64,000 bases of DNA from Strigops habroptila (lineage: Eukaryota; Chordata; Aves; Psittaciformes; Psittacidae), in contig NC_044278.2 of the NCBI RefSeq assembly GCF_004027225.2, positions 96,464,743-96,528,742 of the forward strand. The letters are read 5' to 3'. How positions within the stretch are numbered: the stretch's first letter is position 1; each line of letters begins with the position of its first letter. This document shows, one piece after another, positions 36,063 through 48,164 of this stretch. The position numbers and the translations under genes are program-made. The notes below the pieces were generated by a model. It was not told where the DNA came from. It searched no databases and was given only the letters and a program-made list of their open reading frames with translations.

Positions 36063-39000
36063 CTGTGTTAGCTATAAGAAAAAAGGTATCTGATTGATAG
36101 AACTGTTTGTACTTCTTTGATACACAGTTTTCTCTCAGCAAGCAGCAGTACAGGCACTTACCTCAGGGGGCAAATACCTGAGAACGAGCTTCTGCAAGAA
36201 GGGCTTCCTTAGAATGGAATTGATAGATGGTCGATCTCTCGGAGATATTTTAAACAACTGGGAAATCAATATCCTCAGATCATATGAATAGTTGGGAGAT
36301 ACTGGGTGAAAACGGCCTCTGCAGATCTTCAGCACCAGTTGGTGCAAACTATTGTCTTCAAACTTACTCAATGAAAACAGTGAAAAGGGAACAGTAAGTA
36401 CTGCTGGTTGGAAATGACGGAGTAGAGACCCCAACTTGAAAAAAGGTACTTGCTGACAGAAGCCCTGTGCTATGCAATCTCCTCACAAATCCTTTCTTAC
36501 TAACTATAGTTTGCTGTGTAAAATTAATATAACGACTGTCTGATTGTATTTTCTGGTTACATTCTCCTTGTTTCAGTTGCACAACTTAGAGGGTCCAATG
36601 GCTTTCGGACCTGGAAGAGTTTTATTCCTACTCTGCTGTCCTACAGGAACAGAAGCAATTTTTCCAGAATGAAACAAGTTTTCTTTTGCCGAAAGCTGTC
36701 AACAGAGACCTGCATACACCGCCTTCGCCTTCAATCACACACAGTGTTCACCTTCAAAACCTCCCTCCGTCTCCGCATTCTGTGTTCTCTCAGGCACCAA
36801 TCCTGATTTTTAACAACTGGCGCCACTTAGATGAATCAGCTCTCCCAGTTCAGCAGATCTCTTCATAGGTCAGCAAAAACAATTTTCTAAGCAAGTTCTT
36901 TCTAAAATTACCATTTTATTGACATGGCTGTTTTGAAGGAGGTGTAGCCAAAATCTGCCTTAGCTTCACTTGAATTTCCTGTCTACATCAGAATCTGGCC
37001 CCTGCCTTCAAATTAAATAAATGGGCAGCAATACAGAATAAAACACCTAATATTCGCATGAAGTAACATTAGTGTTTTCTTAGTTTGTGAAACCTGAAAT
37101 TTTCCTCAGCAATATCCCCTTGCTCTCAGCTCAGCACAATTGCTCTCCCTATCAGTGCTGCTCTTCCTTCTCCAACATCCAAGCTCAGCAAAACATCAAC
37201 TTCTGCTTCATGCAGGACTCTGACACTTTTCCTATTGTTGAGATTAGTCTCTTCAGTGTTTCCTTCTCCACATAATACTCATAGGCTGAGGATTATCTGA
37301 GAATCAGATCAGGCTGAGGACAACACAGCTTCCTGAAGATCCCATGTCAGTTTTTTCTGACATGAATGTGTTTGAAGCAAAACAAAATGTTTAGGAAAAT
37401 GCTTCTGGGGACACAAACTGCTTTCTGGGAAAATGTGGGTTTCAAACTCTTTCATTAGTAAGTATAAACTGCTGTTTTTAAATAGAAATAAGTGAAATTA
37501 TAAGCCTAAAGCCTAACCTTGAAGTTTGGCTTTAGTTCTTTTTATTGTTCATCTGCCTGTTGAAAGATTTTAGTACTTATTAAAGTACTGAATATATATT
37601 TGATGTGTGTATACACACACATATGTAAGTTGCAGAAATACAGTGTAATACTTTGTATTGTAATATGCACAAACCAGACACACTGTGAAAAATTAAGCAC
37701 TAGCAGTCATTCTTTAATATCAATAAATAAGCTGGAAGTAAGTCTAGCAGCCGACTATGAAGACTATTATTACTACAGTTTTTCAAGGATGTCCACTATC
37801 TGTTTTAATAATATGATAATGATCTGATTCCATGATACTTACAGGATGCTTTAGTGCACATAGCTCATAAAGCACACAGCCGAGAGACCAAATATCTCTG
37901 TGAATAAAAAGGAATTACAGTTTCAAGGAGAAGACTATAATATTTTCATACATGTAACCAGTACCTCTTCTCAGCTCTCAATTTTGTTAACATTATTCTA
38001 TCAAAGATCAATAGGGGTGCAAATTTTAATTTTTCTTAAGATGCACTGAAAAGAACAACGGGACATTTCTTTTTAGTTGTGGTACCAATGTTTCTATGAT
38101 ACCTAACTAGGTACTGTCATTATCACTGGAAAAGGCACATAACATAAAAAATGCCTGCCTAATATTTCTAGCAGGATGAAGGACAAAGCTATCTCTAGCT
38201 GAGTTGCTAGTTAAGGAGACAATAAGGGAGTAAACTTGTGTGAACAGCACATTAGAGCTGAGATGCAAGTCTTGGCTCCAGAACATTTGCTGTTGATCAC
38301 ATCCCACACACAGCAGAGGGGGTCTAGCTCACTCAGCTCCTGACTTTTCAGTGCTTCTCATCTGGTACTTTGTGTTAAGACTGAATAAGCCTTTAAAATT
38401 CTCAGACATATTTGTCTTTTCTGCGAGTAGCTACTGCGGAGTCCAGAATTGCCAACCTAGCAGCTTTCCTTTTAGTGTATTTTTATAAATCACAAGTAAG
38501 TGTATCAAAAATTCATAACCTTGGAACTGAAAAGATCTATGCTTGCATTGGTTACTACATGTTGGAAACACAGAAGGAAATTTAGTATTTGATGGAGAAC
38601 CAGATAAAGCAAAGGAAAAAAAATAATCTATTTTACATCTCACGCCACTACTAACAAGAAATATTAAAAGAGAATTAGATTTAAGTTTAATGTACAAGTA
38701 ATTTTATAAAAACAAAAATACGTTTATGTTATGCCTTTAGATAAATCATAATAGGTACGTGATTACTATATTCTAGACACTGTGAGTTAAAATATTACTG
38801 ACAGTGTTGTACAGTGTAACACATTTATTGTATATGGTTGATTCACCTAAATATTGTACACGGTAATACAAAACTTCACAGGAGTGACACATGAAATTCT
38901 AAGTGCCCTGCAGAAATACTGATTTAAACCATGATATTGCTAAAATAAGTTATCTCGTGCCTGCATGCCCTCATGCACAAGGATGTGAAGGAAAGACAGA

Positions 39001-42000
39001 GACTTACGTTTTGTTGTTGTATGGTTGATTTTCACAGATCTCAGGTGACAGATAATAGGGGGTCCCTACACAGGTATGAGCAAACTCCATGGTGCTAATT
39101 AAACACAATGAAAGAAAAGGCTTATACACTGAATATGTCCTATACCTAACAAAAGTCCAGTTACTAGAATCATAGAATCACAGAATCATAGAATGGTTTG
39201 GGTTCGAAAGGACCTTAAGATCATCTAGTTCCAACCCCCCTGCCATGGCCAAGGATGCCTTACCCTAGACCATGTTATCCAAGGCTCTGTCCAACCTGGC
39301 CACTGACAAGGATGGAGCATTTACCACTTGTTTTGGCAACCTGTTCCAGTGCCTCACCACCCCCACAGTAAAGAACTTCTTCCTTATGTCCAACCTGAAC
39401 TTCCCCTGTTTAAGTTTGAACCCATTACCCCTTGTCCTACCACTACAGTCCCTGATGAAGAGTCCCTGCCCAGCATCCTTGTAGGCCCCCTTCAGACACT
39501 GGAAGCTGCTCTGAGGTCTCCACGCAGCCTTCTCTTCTCCAGGCTGAACAGCCCCAACTTTCTCAGCCTGTCTTCATACAGGAGGTGCTCAAGCCTCCTG
39601 ATCATCCTACTAGGCTAGACACATCTCTTATTTCATGGCATGTGTTAGGATAACAGAAAAATCATAGAGTCAGATACTTTGTATCCCAGACATCTTGAAC
39701 AAGCCCAATCCACAAGCAATTTGTACACTCTGGTTGCATTCTGAACGCTCATAACCTGTCCTACCTAGTGTAGGTCACAGACTAATTAAAAAAGGTGCTT
39801 ACCTGTTCAACTGTCTTGCTATGCCAAAGTCCCCAAGCTTTGCTACCTTTCCATTATTGCTAAGAAAAATGTTCTGCAAATAAAACCAAAACTCACATGT
39901 GAAAATTAAACATGGCAGAGCTTCTTAGGCATATTTTTACAAGACAAAAATTGCACCCTCTCCAGTACCAGTTTTACTACCTGTGCTTTTACGTCTCTGT
40001 GTAAAATCTTCTTGTCGTGAATATGTTTCAAGCCCAAGGAGATCTGCACAAACCAACTCAGAATCTGCAGTGAAAGTTAAAGGGAAAAGATACCTATAAA
40101 TTCATGTGACTTTAATGTCCAATGGGGCATCTTACAGAAATACATAAAAAAGATATGATAAAATCTAAAATATGTAGAGCATATACATGTAAAATTGTAA
40201 AAATAATATTTTTACAATTAATGCTGTAGACTTCTCCTTTCCTTTTTTGGTGCTATCACAAAACTAGCAGAAAAAGATCCTTGCTCCACTTTCGCCACCC
40301 CCATCAGGTTTTCACTGACTGTGTGAAAGTCTTGAACAAAGTACTTGAACAAGTACTTGAACAAAGACTGAAGAATCACGTCAAAGAACAGAAAGAATAC
40401 TAGACCTTTATTTAGAAATGAGTGAGTTCAAATAACAACTAAGACAGAATTGGGAAGTGTCTTCTTAATCCGCAGTGGTGGAAGTCATACCACCCAGTTA
40501 TAATATTTGTACTCTTACTGAATATGGTCCAGAAAAAAACAGGATGAGCAGTGAAAGAAGGGAGCTATAAAGATACTTGCACATTAAGTAAGCACAAAGG
40601 TTTATCCTTTGTCCTTGACACAGTACAGCTCTTAAACACATATTTAACTTTAAGTATACATGTGTTTTATTGCATAAAGGCCTTTGGACTTAATTCAGAA
40701 ACCAAATTACAACGTGATTATATGCTTCTCTATTTAGGAAAATTGATGGTCATGAAAGACTTTGATTCAAGTAATAACCTATTCAGTAATGCTTCACATT
40801 AAGCGTATGATTTCCTGAATAGGGATGATGCCACAAATGAGACTTTCTTAAGCATACATTTGAAAATATGAAGATATTTTAAGAACATAATGTTATATTG
40901 GGCAATTTGCTTTCCTTTCTTAATTAGCAGATGTTATCTTTAGTTTCTATAAGCCATTTTTATGTCTGTACTTCATTTGCCTTTCTTTGGATATATATTA
41001 TTCTGTCTCATTGTCAAGGGGATTGTGAGTGTTGGTTCTCTTTTTTGTGCTTTCATGATCTGTAGTTTTTTCCTCTCTTTATTTTCTCTCATGTTCTCCC
41101 TACCTCTAGTATGACTCCCAATAGGATCTTAAAATTCATTATTACTGAAGTAATTCACTTCCAATTGACTTCTACAGTAAGGAGTTCCTCTTTTGCTACT
41201 GAAGCAAAAAGAAAAGTCACAATACTACTACTTCTTTTATTTTCCACTTCTGTGCTTTCCACTAACAGACTGGATACTATCTGTGTAGTTTCTACGTACA
41301 TTTTCATTATAGCTGCAAAAGTAGAAAACTATGCATAATTAAACAACCTCAGAGTTCAGTACACTAAGTCAAATACATAAGAGAAAATTTCCTTCAGAAA
41401 GCTACACCACCATTTAAAAGAAAGTCTTTATGGCTTATTAAGTATACTACAAAGTGCAGCCACAACAGAAGGAGCAATGGGAGGAAGGGGGGATAAAAAT
41501 GTCATCAAAATAATGATAATGAAGTAACTTAAGGTCTTAAAGCAGTATAAAAAGCAAGCTCTAAACTTCCATTAAAATTACCAGTTTCTTTAAAATGTTC
41601 AGGCCAGAAAAGAAACAGTAGCTAGTACTGGATAAATCAAACCATGTGTTTTACATAATATGTCCTTTCCTCTAAAGACAAGTTATTTTACCTGGTCCTC
41701 GTCAAACAGCACTCCATGCTGCATATTTATCCGCTTCATTAAGTCTCCACCATCACAGTATTCCATCACAATATATAGCTTGTTCTTTTCTGAAGGGAAA
41801 AGTATAATTTTTCCTTTATTCCTTTATTACTCATTAATTCATCAATAAATTATTTTTATTTTATATGGTCCTTCTTTCAAAAGGGGGTTGCTAATCCTCT
41901 ACCCACTCCTCCCTTTCAAAGAGTAAATGAGAAAAAATAGATACTTCCAGTGAAACCTGGTGCAAAAACTAAAAGATATGAAAATACATTTAAACAGAGA

Positions 42001-44743
42001 TTCACCAAAATATTAAATACATGAGAAAACTCCCAAGAGACCATACTGACAGAAAGACAGATGTTCTTACAGGCAATGCTTAGCATAATGCTTCATAGTT
42101 GGGATTGTTCCCCAATAATTACTAAGTATACAGTTACGCTTAGGGGAAAGATCAGAAGTAGACAGTGTCCAAACAGTAGCAATAAACAACAGGGACTACT
42201 TTATATGGAAAATCACCCTATTCTTGCCTCTCTGGGGTCCAGAAAACCACCAGATTTATGTGTCCCTTCAAAATTTTACAGTCCTGATCATAGAAAACAA
42301 TTTGAACACAAGCCATAACTACAGCATTCATTTCATAAGGCATTGTTTATGACAGCTGTCAGCAGGAAAAATAAACACAGGGAATTAGCTCTTATGGAGA
42401 ACAGACTTTGTTCTATCTCCTTCAGTCCTGAAGAATTCTGTATCCTTGAGTGATACCTCAAAATATGGCTCAAGAAAAAAGGCCAACAGGACCTATTTCT
42501 TGCTATACTCAAAAGCTCTCTTCTTCTATTGAACCTCTCAAAAAATTCTCATTGAACTCTGGAGTCCTATGATGATCAAGACTAAAGTTCAGCTTCAGCC
42601 ATGCAGACACTGCAGGATGTAGCATTCATGCCACAATACCTTAGGTCCCACACACACACATGAAGAGGGCAAGTGATGACTGTTTTTGACACCTCAGGTT
42701 CATTTTCAGGAGTTGGAACCTGTCCCCACTGGTAAGTAAGACATGGAGGACAGGCTTATGGTTGGGCAAAATTAGCAAGGTTGGTTTTGCTGCCTTCCAG
42801 TCCTATAATCACAAATAGAAAATGTTAAGAATAAACCTTGCAAAGAAGCATAGAAGGTTACAATATTTGCATGCTTCATCTTGGCCAGAAGAATGACTTC
42901 TTTCTGAGAGGCTTCTTTTTCTTTCACAGGTATCTGCAAAGAATTAAGAAACGATATGCTAGCAATGATATATTTAACTTTTCAAAAATAGTTACATTGT
43001 TATCAAACCATTTCCACAAATACAAAAAGACAGTGTACCAAAGTGATGCAGAAATATTATTAAACGTGATGTATATGTAATGCAAAGTATCAATTTGCAG
43101 TGTATGCTTGGAAATATATTAGAACATTAGTGAAGTCAAGCCAAATTATGACGTTACAGAAGCGGGCAAATGTCTACCTTTGAACTTTTTACACAAATGC
43201 TATTGTTAAGCTAGCTGATGGATGGAGTTCAACTCTGAAGTTGAACTTCCCTTAATTATTTGAAGAATAAGGGTCTAGGTGACTCTGTTTTTCTAACATG
43301 GGTGATCTCAAAAGAATAAAAAGAAAAAAAGTCCTTCATTTTACTGGTGTTACAAGTTCTTGTAACATTTCGGGCAAACTTTGCCCTGTTATGTTAAACG
43401 GAAAACTTCTATTTGGTTCATTGTGATCACACTTTCATCAATACAACTTCTTGAAAATGCATGTCTCTGAGTATCCATCCATCAAAATGTCCTCTTATTT
43501 TACAAAAAGTTTCTTACCCTCATTCTTACGAAATAATTTTGAAACATAAGATTCAAAGATTCAAAAATCAGAAAGTGAATGAAACACATTCTGCCATATA
43601 AAAAAAACATTATGACTTCTCCCTATCCTGCTCCTGAGTGGGATCCACAATATTTTATTAACTTCTATTTTCTATTTTGTGTACATCAAAATCTAAGATT
43701 AGAAATGTGTAGGGTTTATTGGTCATGAGCATAGAGAGAAACTATTCTTTTTTCTCTAGCTGCCATAACTAGCAAATCAATTCTGGGTTTCAAACTAGCA
43801 GTTATACAGCTCTTTCTAAAACTGATGCATAAAATTTAAATCTTTTATTATAATTCTCTAAGATATTAAAAATTCACTAGTGTGGCCCAGAATAGCAAAA
43901 GACCTGACAAAAGCATGTAGGCACTGACTGAAATTGCCTGTCTTTCTGGAACAAGATATAGGAGTGGTATTTCTCTGACACCTGAGCTACTGACTCTAAC
44001 CTGCCTCTGGTGAACAGAAAGAAAGAAGAGAGCACTTTTATGGCCTGATTCAGCTCACTCTAAAGTTCACATGATCGACAGCTTCCTAAAACCAGGTATT
44101 TCTCTTGTTCTCCTAGAAAGGGAGTGTAGCCAAGCAGCTCAGATGCTGAGAGCAGCAGAATGGAAATTTAAAATGAGATGAATCAAACTGCCATAAACGT
44201 GAGCATTGGAAAGACATCATTGTGAATTACTCAAGCCTGAAAATGGGGGGGGGGAGGAAATTAAAAGGTTTAGAGAAATATATCACAAAATTGTGATTTG
44301 TTATTTCAGTGGTAATAGTTTCATTGTAGTTGAATCCTCTAGCGTAAAATCTGAATTAAGTAATGTCAGGCACTGAAGGTAGGGAAAAGTTTTTGAAAGA
44401 ACAAAAACAAAGTAAAAAGTAAACACAATATCAAAATATGTATTTTGTCTACACTTGTAAAATTATTACATTAGCACAGAGTACAGTCTTCAGAAAGTTT
44501 AAGTCTATATAATGAAGATGGAACTACAAAGGAGATAAAACATAACCCAAGTTCATACTGCTGCTGAATACAATTAACACAATCAGGTAAATAACTACTG
44601 TTATCATCCAGGTTTTGTTGGTTTACCTTAATTAAATCGATCTCTTTGATAACACACTGCTCATTATCCACTTTTCCTTTTGCCAAGAATATTTTCCCAA
44701 AAGATCCTTCTCCAATTTTTTTAATGATTTCATATTTATCCAT
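23112..44743 (-). CDS. NEK5: NIMA-related serine/threonine kinase NEK5
   Basis: A NEK-family kinase. Family members act in centrosome and cilium biology. Twenty-two coding exons join in phase from the ATG at 44743 to the TAG at 23112, giving 835 aa, longer than the roughly 708 aa of human NEK5. The kinase domain is at residues about 4-259, followed by a charged, Glu/Lys-rich, probably coiled-coil middle and an acidic C-terminus. Identity as NEK5 rather than NEK1 or NEK3 rests on the start [16 protein letters not shown], on tail blocks such as [27 protein letters not shown] and [13 protein letters not shown], and on its place next to ALG11. The start has a good context (ATCATGG). An upstream non-coding exon is likely, because an acceptor (TTTTAG at 44768-44773) precedes the ATG exon. 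Three CR1 copies lie in its introns. Confidence 0.94.
26060..26377 (+). mobile_element. CR1 LINE 3' fragment in NEK5 intron
   Basis: CR1 3' region, antisense to NEK5, in the intron between coding exons 19 and 20. It ends GGGGTTGGACTAGATGACCT ... TTCTATGATTCTGTGATTCC. A short internal duplication of CATCCCTGGAGACAT (about 26215-26253) interrupts the usual order. Confidence 0.93.
31613..31654. repeat. Two copies of a 17-base unit
   Basis: GAGGATCTATTGTCCTC occurs at 31613-31629 and 31638-31654. Each copy can pair its own ends (GAGGA with TCCTC). It lies in a NEK5 intron; no function is suggested. Confidence 0.8.
34865..35070 (+). mobile_element. CR1 LINE ORF2 fragment in NEK5 intron
   Basis: The phrase GGTACTAAATGCC ... 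TTTGCCTCAGTCTTTACTAG, followed by AGCAAGAC, matches the part of CR1 just upstream of the reverse-transcriptase core. It is an internal fragment without the 3' end, antisense to NEK5, just outside coding exon 10. Boundaries are approximate. Confidence 0.75.
36162..44743 (-). CDS. NEK5: NEK5 kinase-domain exons (coding exons 1-8)
   Basis: Exons: 44627-44743, 42837-42933, 41692-41789, 39981-40064, 39803-39873, 39008-39094, 37843-37897 and 36162-36362. Visible catalytic features: glycine loop GEGSFG (11-16), ATP-anchoring lysine K33 in VIKEI, HRD at 126-128 with catalytic D128, K130, N133, DFG at 147-149, activation-loop GTPYYLSPE (166-174), and the C-lobe block SPRDRPSIN near the end of the domain. 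All residues needed for activity are present, so an active kinase is expected. Every intron here has GT-AG ends. Confidence 0.95.
39168..39617 (-). mobile_element. CR1 LINE 3' fragment in NEK5 intron
   Basis: Inverted CR1. It starts with the reverse complement of the 3' end (repeated AGAATCATAGAATCAC, then GGTTCGAAAGGACCTTAAG) and runs into the terminal coding part. It is in the same direction as NEK5, between coding exons 5 and 6. Sequence blocks match those of the copy at 16165-16498. Confidence 0.94.
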
Positions 44744-44767
44744 GATGTCTTTGTCTTAAAGCAGGGG

Positions 44768-45415
44768 CTAAAACAAAAAAGTCCCCAAATTAGTATTGCA
44801 CATAGTCAGTGCTCTAACATCCAAGTTTATGCTACTGAAATAGACGCTACCTTTTAAAACTGTCATTTTCATCACAGTTTTTATATTTTATCGTATTTTT
44901 ATTACTGCTGATGATCCTTCCTAAAAATGTCATCTCCTGGAAGCCTGCAAATTATTGCGGATCTGAATTTTCAATAAGCAGCAAGTTTATGAGTGTCTCA
45001 TAAAGAGAAGCTTGAAGCTTAGTCCTAGTACACCTTAAAGTTAAAACACGAGAAAGTAGAAAGCACTATGTGAGATTATATGATTTTGGGAAGTCTGACT
45101 CATTATTTCCTGAAGTTAACAATACTGTAGAGTTGTACTTTTAATGGAGGAAAAATAAAATTATATGTTCTTTCATGTTCATTTAGTTGAAACTGGTGTG
45201 AACTGGTTGGCAGCAAGACGAATAGCCACTGCATTCTGCAGGAGACCACAGCCAAGTGCAGTTGGGCATCAGCAGTCCTCTGGAAACCTCTGACAGAAAC
45301 AGTAATGTCATTGGGTACTTGCAACATATCCATAAGCAAACTTACACAGCTAAACATAAGCAAACACTTCAAGCCGTTCTTATTAGTTGGCCTGAGTTTT
45401 AGAAAGGGAGATTTG
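44768..45415. other. Upstream NEK5 intron or 5' flank
   Basis: AT-rich stretch between the NEK5 ATG exon and the CpG island. It is most likely the first intron of NEK5, because the ATG exon has an acceptor at its 5' edge. No exon or repeat was recognised. Confidence 0.55.
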
Positions 45416-46250
45416 CTAAGATACTAGGCTTTTCCTGCCGGGAAGGCCAGGCAAGCCCTCACAGGCTGCCTCGGGAGGCTCTATGACGGGCAGTGTCTGA
45501 GCACCACTTCGAGGCGCTGGCAGGGTGACCCCAGGCAGTTTCAGTGTCGGTGTTCGGGTCCAAGCCAGCTCCTGTTCGTAGTCGCTGGCGAGAAGCAGCA
45601 CCTCGGCACAGGGGGGCCCTTCACACCGAGCCGGGGTGCGCTGCGCGCCAGGGCTCTGCCGCTCTCCCGCCCGGCTGCCCGCGGCACTCCCGCGGCGGGG
45701 CCAGGCCTCGGGCGGGGTGACGGGGCTCGAAGGACACCACCCGCCGGCGGTGACAGGGGAGGCGGCCACCGCCTCCCTCGCAGCGGGACCTACACACGGG
45801 TGGTGGTGTCCAACCTCCTGCCCGGGGGCTGCGGGGCCGGCACCGCGGGTGGCCGTGGAGGGGCAGCCGCTGGGGGTGCCGCTCGGCTCGCCGCGCTGGG
45901 GGATCGCGCTCCGCCGCCCTCCCCGCCCTGGCTGTGGTGCCGTTGCCATGGCGACGGGGCGCGCCAGGCGGGCTGCCCTTGTCTGGGCCTCCCTTCCTTG
46001 CGGCCCGGCCCGGCCCGACTGGACTCGGCCCGGCTCCGGGGGACGCGGTACCTGCGTGCGCTCGGCCGCCTCCGGAACCCCACCGCCCGGAGGAGGAGCG
46101 CTCCCGGACCCCGCGCCCCCCCGGCGGAGGGTGGCGTTAGAAGCGGCGGGGCGGCCGGGAGCAGGGGCAGCCCTGCTTCCCTCAGGCAAACCGCACCTTA
46201 CTTCGGGAGGTCAGTATCAGGAGTAGGGCGGCCCCCAAGAAAAGCCCGAC
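45416..46250. promoter_or_regulatory. CpG island, probable NEK5 promoter and 5' exon
   Basis: A dense GC/CpG block in AT-rich surroundings, 0.7-1.5 kb upstream of the NEK5 start codon. It contains an RFX-type X-box (45942-45955). Several minus-strand donor-like sites exist (for example CAG/GTACCGCG at about 46050), but I cannot tell which, if any, ends the non-coding first exon. Long open frames on both strands across the island reflect base composition. Confidence 0.7.
45942..45955. promoter_or_regulatory. X-box (RFX transcription factor site)
   Basis: GTTGCCATGGCGAC differs at one position from the palindromic X-box GTTGCCATGGCAAC bound by RFX factors, the main activators of ciliary genes. 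It sits inside the probable NEK5 promoter island. Binding itself is inferred. Confidence 0.72.
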
Positions 46251-48164
46251 TGCCTTGAATCCTTGGCCGAGCCTCACGTACCAACCTATGTGCAACAGCT
46301 GATTTTCCTAAGTCGAGTCTGTTGTCCCGATGACAGTAACTAGTAAATGATCTCTCCCCGTCCTTATCTCGACCCACAAGCCTTTCGTTCTATTTTCTCT
46401 CCCCTGTCCAGCTGAGGACGGGGACAGATAGAGGAGTTTTGGTAGGCACCTGTTGTCCACCCACCGCAATAGAGTCTTTAAGTACATAGTCATGAAGAAA
46501 AACTTCACACGTTCTCATAGTGTTGCACTCTCTCTTTGAAGTACAACAAGGGAGCAATCGGAACAACACTGACACTAATGGTTTTAGACTGAACATTTCT
46601 GCAATTCTTTTACCAACTCCAAATACATCTAATATATCTAATATTAAACTCAGTTATTAGCAGGTGCTCTAGGTAAGAAAGTTGGTTGTGTGTTTTACAG
46701 TTTATCAGTTTTATGATACAGAAAACATGCCCACTCAATTTTTTGACTGAAATAATCAATAACCACAACTATTAACAACGATTTAGATTATAAATACTGG
46801 CAAACCTAACTTCTGTTACTGTAGGTAAATTTGAGCTTTCGGTCACTGTGTTTCAATAGCATTTTCAGTTCCAGCACCCAGTCTGGGCCTAGAAACTGAA
46901 CCACTGACACCATGAAGCCAATCGCAATTGCACTGAACCTATGGTTGCACCACATTTCACACGACGTGCCCTTTTCTTGACAGATAATCTCAGTTTTTGA
47001 AGCTAAGCACATACGTAGTTACTTGATACAATTTGTGGTTTTATTTTTTTTACATTTAAGAACAGTAGCAATATAGAGATAAATGATTCGTATTCCCAGG
47101 GAAAAAAAGAGGCAGTCATATTAGGCTTCTCAGATTGACAGGTCTATTAAAAAGAAAAAAAAAAAAAAGCCCCTACTGTCAACATGTTTTGAAAAATACA
47201 CTCAATAGAGCTGAGCCAGTCTGTGCTATAATGTACCCATAGGCGATGTCTTGGCCACCTGTGATGTATTTTCCTCACCCAAAATCTCACATGACCCTAG
47301 AAGCTAGAATTATGTCCAGACTAGACTGTTTCCACAATAGCCTGTTCAAAACGTGACCCTAAAGCAAAGAAAATACATTAATTTTTGCACTATCCCAAAA
47401 CTTAGAAAAACAGGAGAGGTTTTTTTTGGTTGGTTTTGTTTTTGACAGAGCTATAAGGTAATCCACTTTGGAACTAAACTAAATGTGGGAAGCATCAAAA
47501 AGTTACTTAGGCCTATAGCCATGTTCTACAATTAGTTTCCAGCCTAGAGCCCGTAAATAAAGAACAAATATAACTCAGTTGATTAGTTTAATAAGTCTAC
47601 CATATTACAGACTAATGCAAACCAACATTAGAACAGTCACATAGTAATTAGTGTATCAGACCTTAGCTAAGGGATACAACAGTTTAAATTTAGTGTACAT
47701 CTTACTAGCTGGTTTCAGTTTTCAAAAACTAAACGTTGCTGTAGCAGACATTGCCCTATTGGAATGACTATGTTGTTATTGCTTCTTAACCTAAAAGTTA
47801 GATTGTGCAATGCTAAAGAATTTATAGGAATTACAATAGGGAAAGAGTAGGTATTAGCAATATACTATGACCCGTTATATGAAGTGTTACACCTAGTCCT
47901 TAATTCAATATTTAATGAAGCATATTTAACATGAAGACACTGATATTTATGAGTACTAAACCAGACCAGATTTACTAAGATTTTGAAAAGGCAGCAACTT
48001 ATAAATTCAAAAGTTTTGTGACTCTGGCAGTAAAATTTCATCTGAAGTGATCTATGCAAGTTTTAGGTAGCTCCTCTCTCAAAGCTGTTAAAAACAAAAC
48101 ACTCCCCCCAACTCTTCTTAAAAAGGATCCAATCTTTGACCCTCATGTAGCATTAATGCTACTT
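46251..48164. other. Spacer between CKAP2 3' end and NEK5 island
   Basis: Holds the CKAP2 3' UTR and intergenic DNA. Candidate minus-strand poly(A) hexamers include AATAAA at 47040-47045 and ATTAAA near 47588 and 47910. No exon of NEK3, which lies next to NEK5 in human, is recognised here. Confidence 0.55.

Noticed and set aside
39272-39618. Plus-strand ORFs in a NEK5 intron
   Set aside because: They are antisense reading of an inverted CR1 copy.
45416-46258. Long ORFs on both strands of the NEK5 island (257, 196 and 152 codons)
   Set aside because: High GC removes stop codons. The products are Pro/Arg/Ala/Gly-rich, overlap one another and lack motifs.
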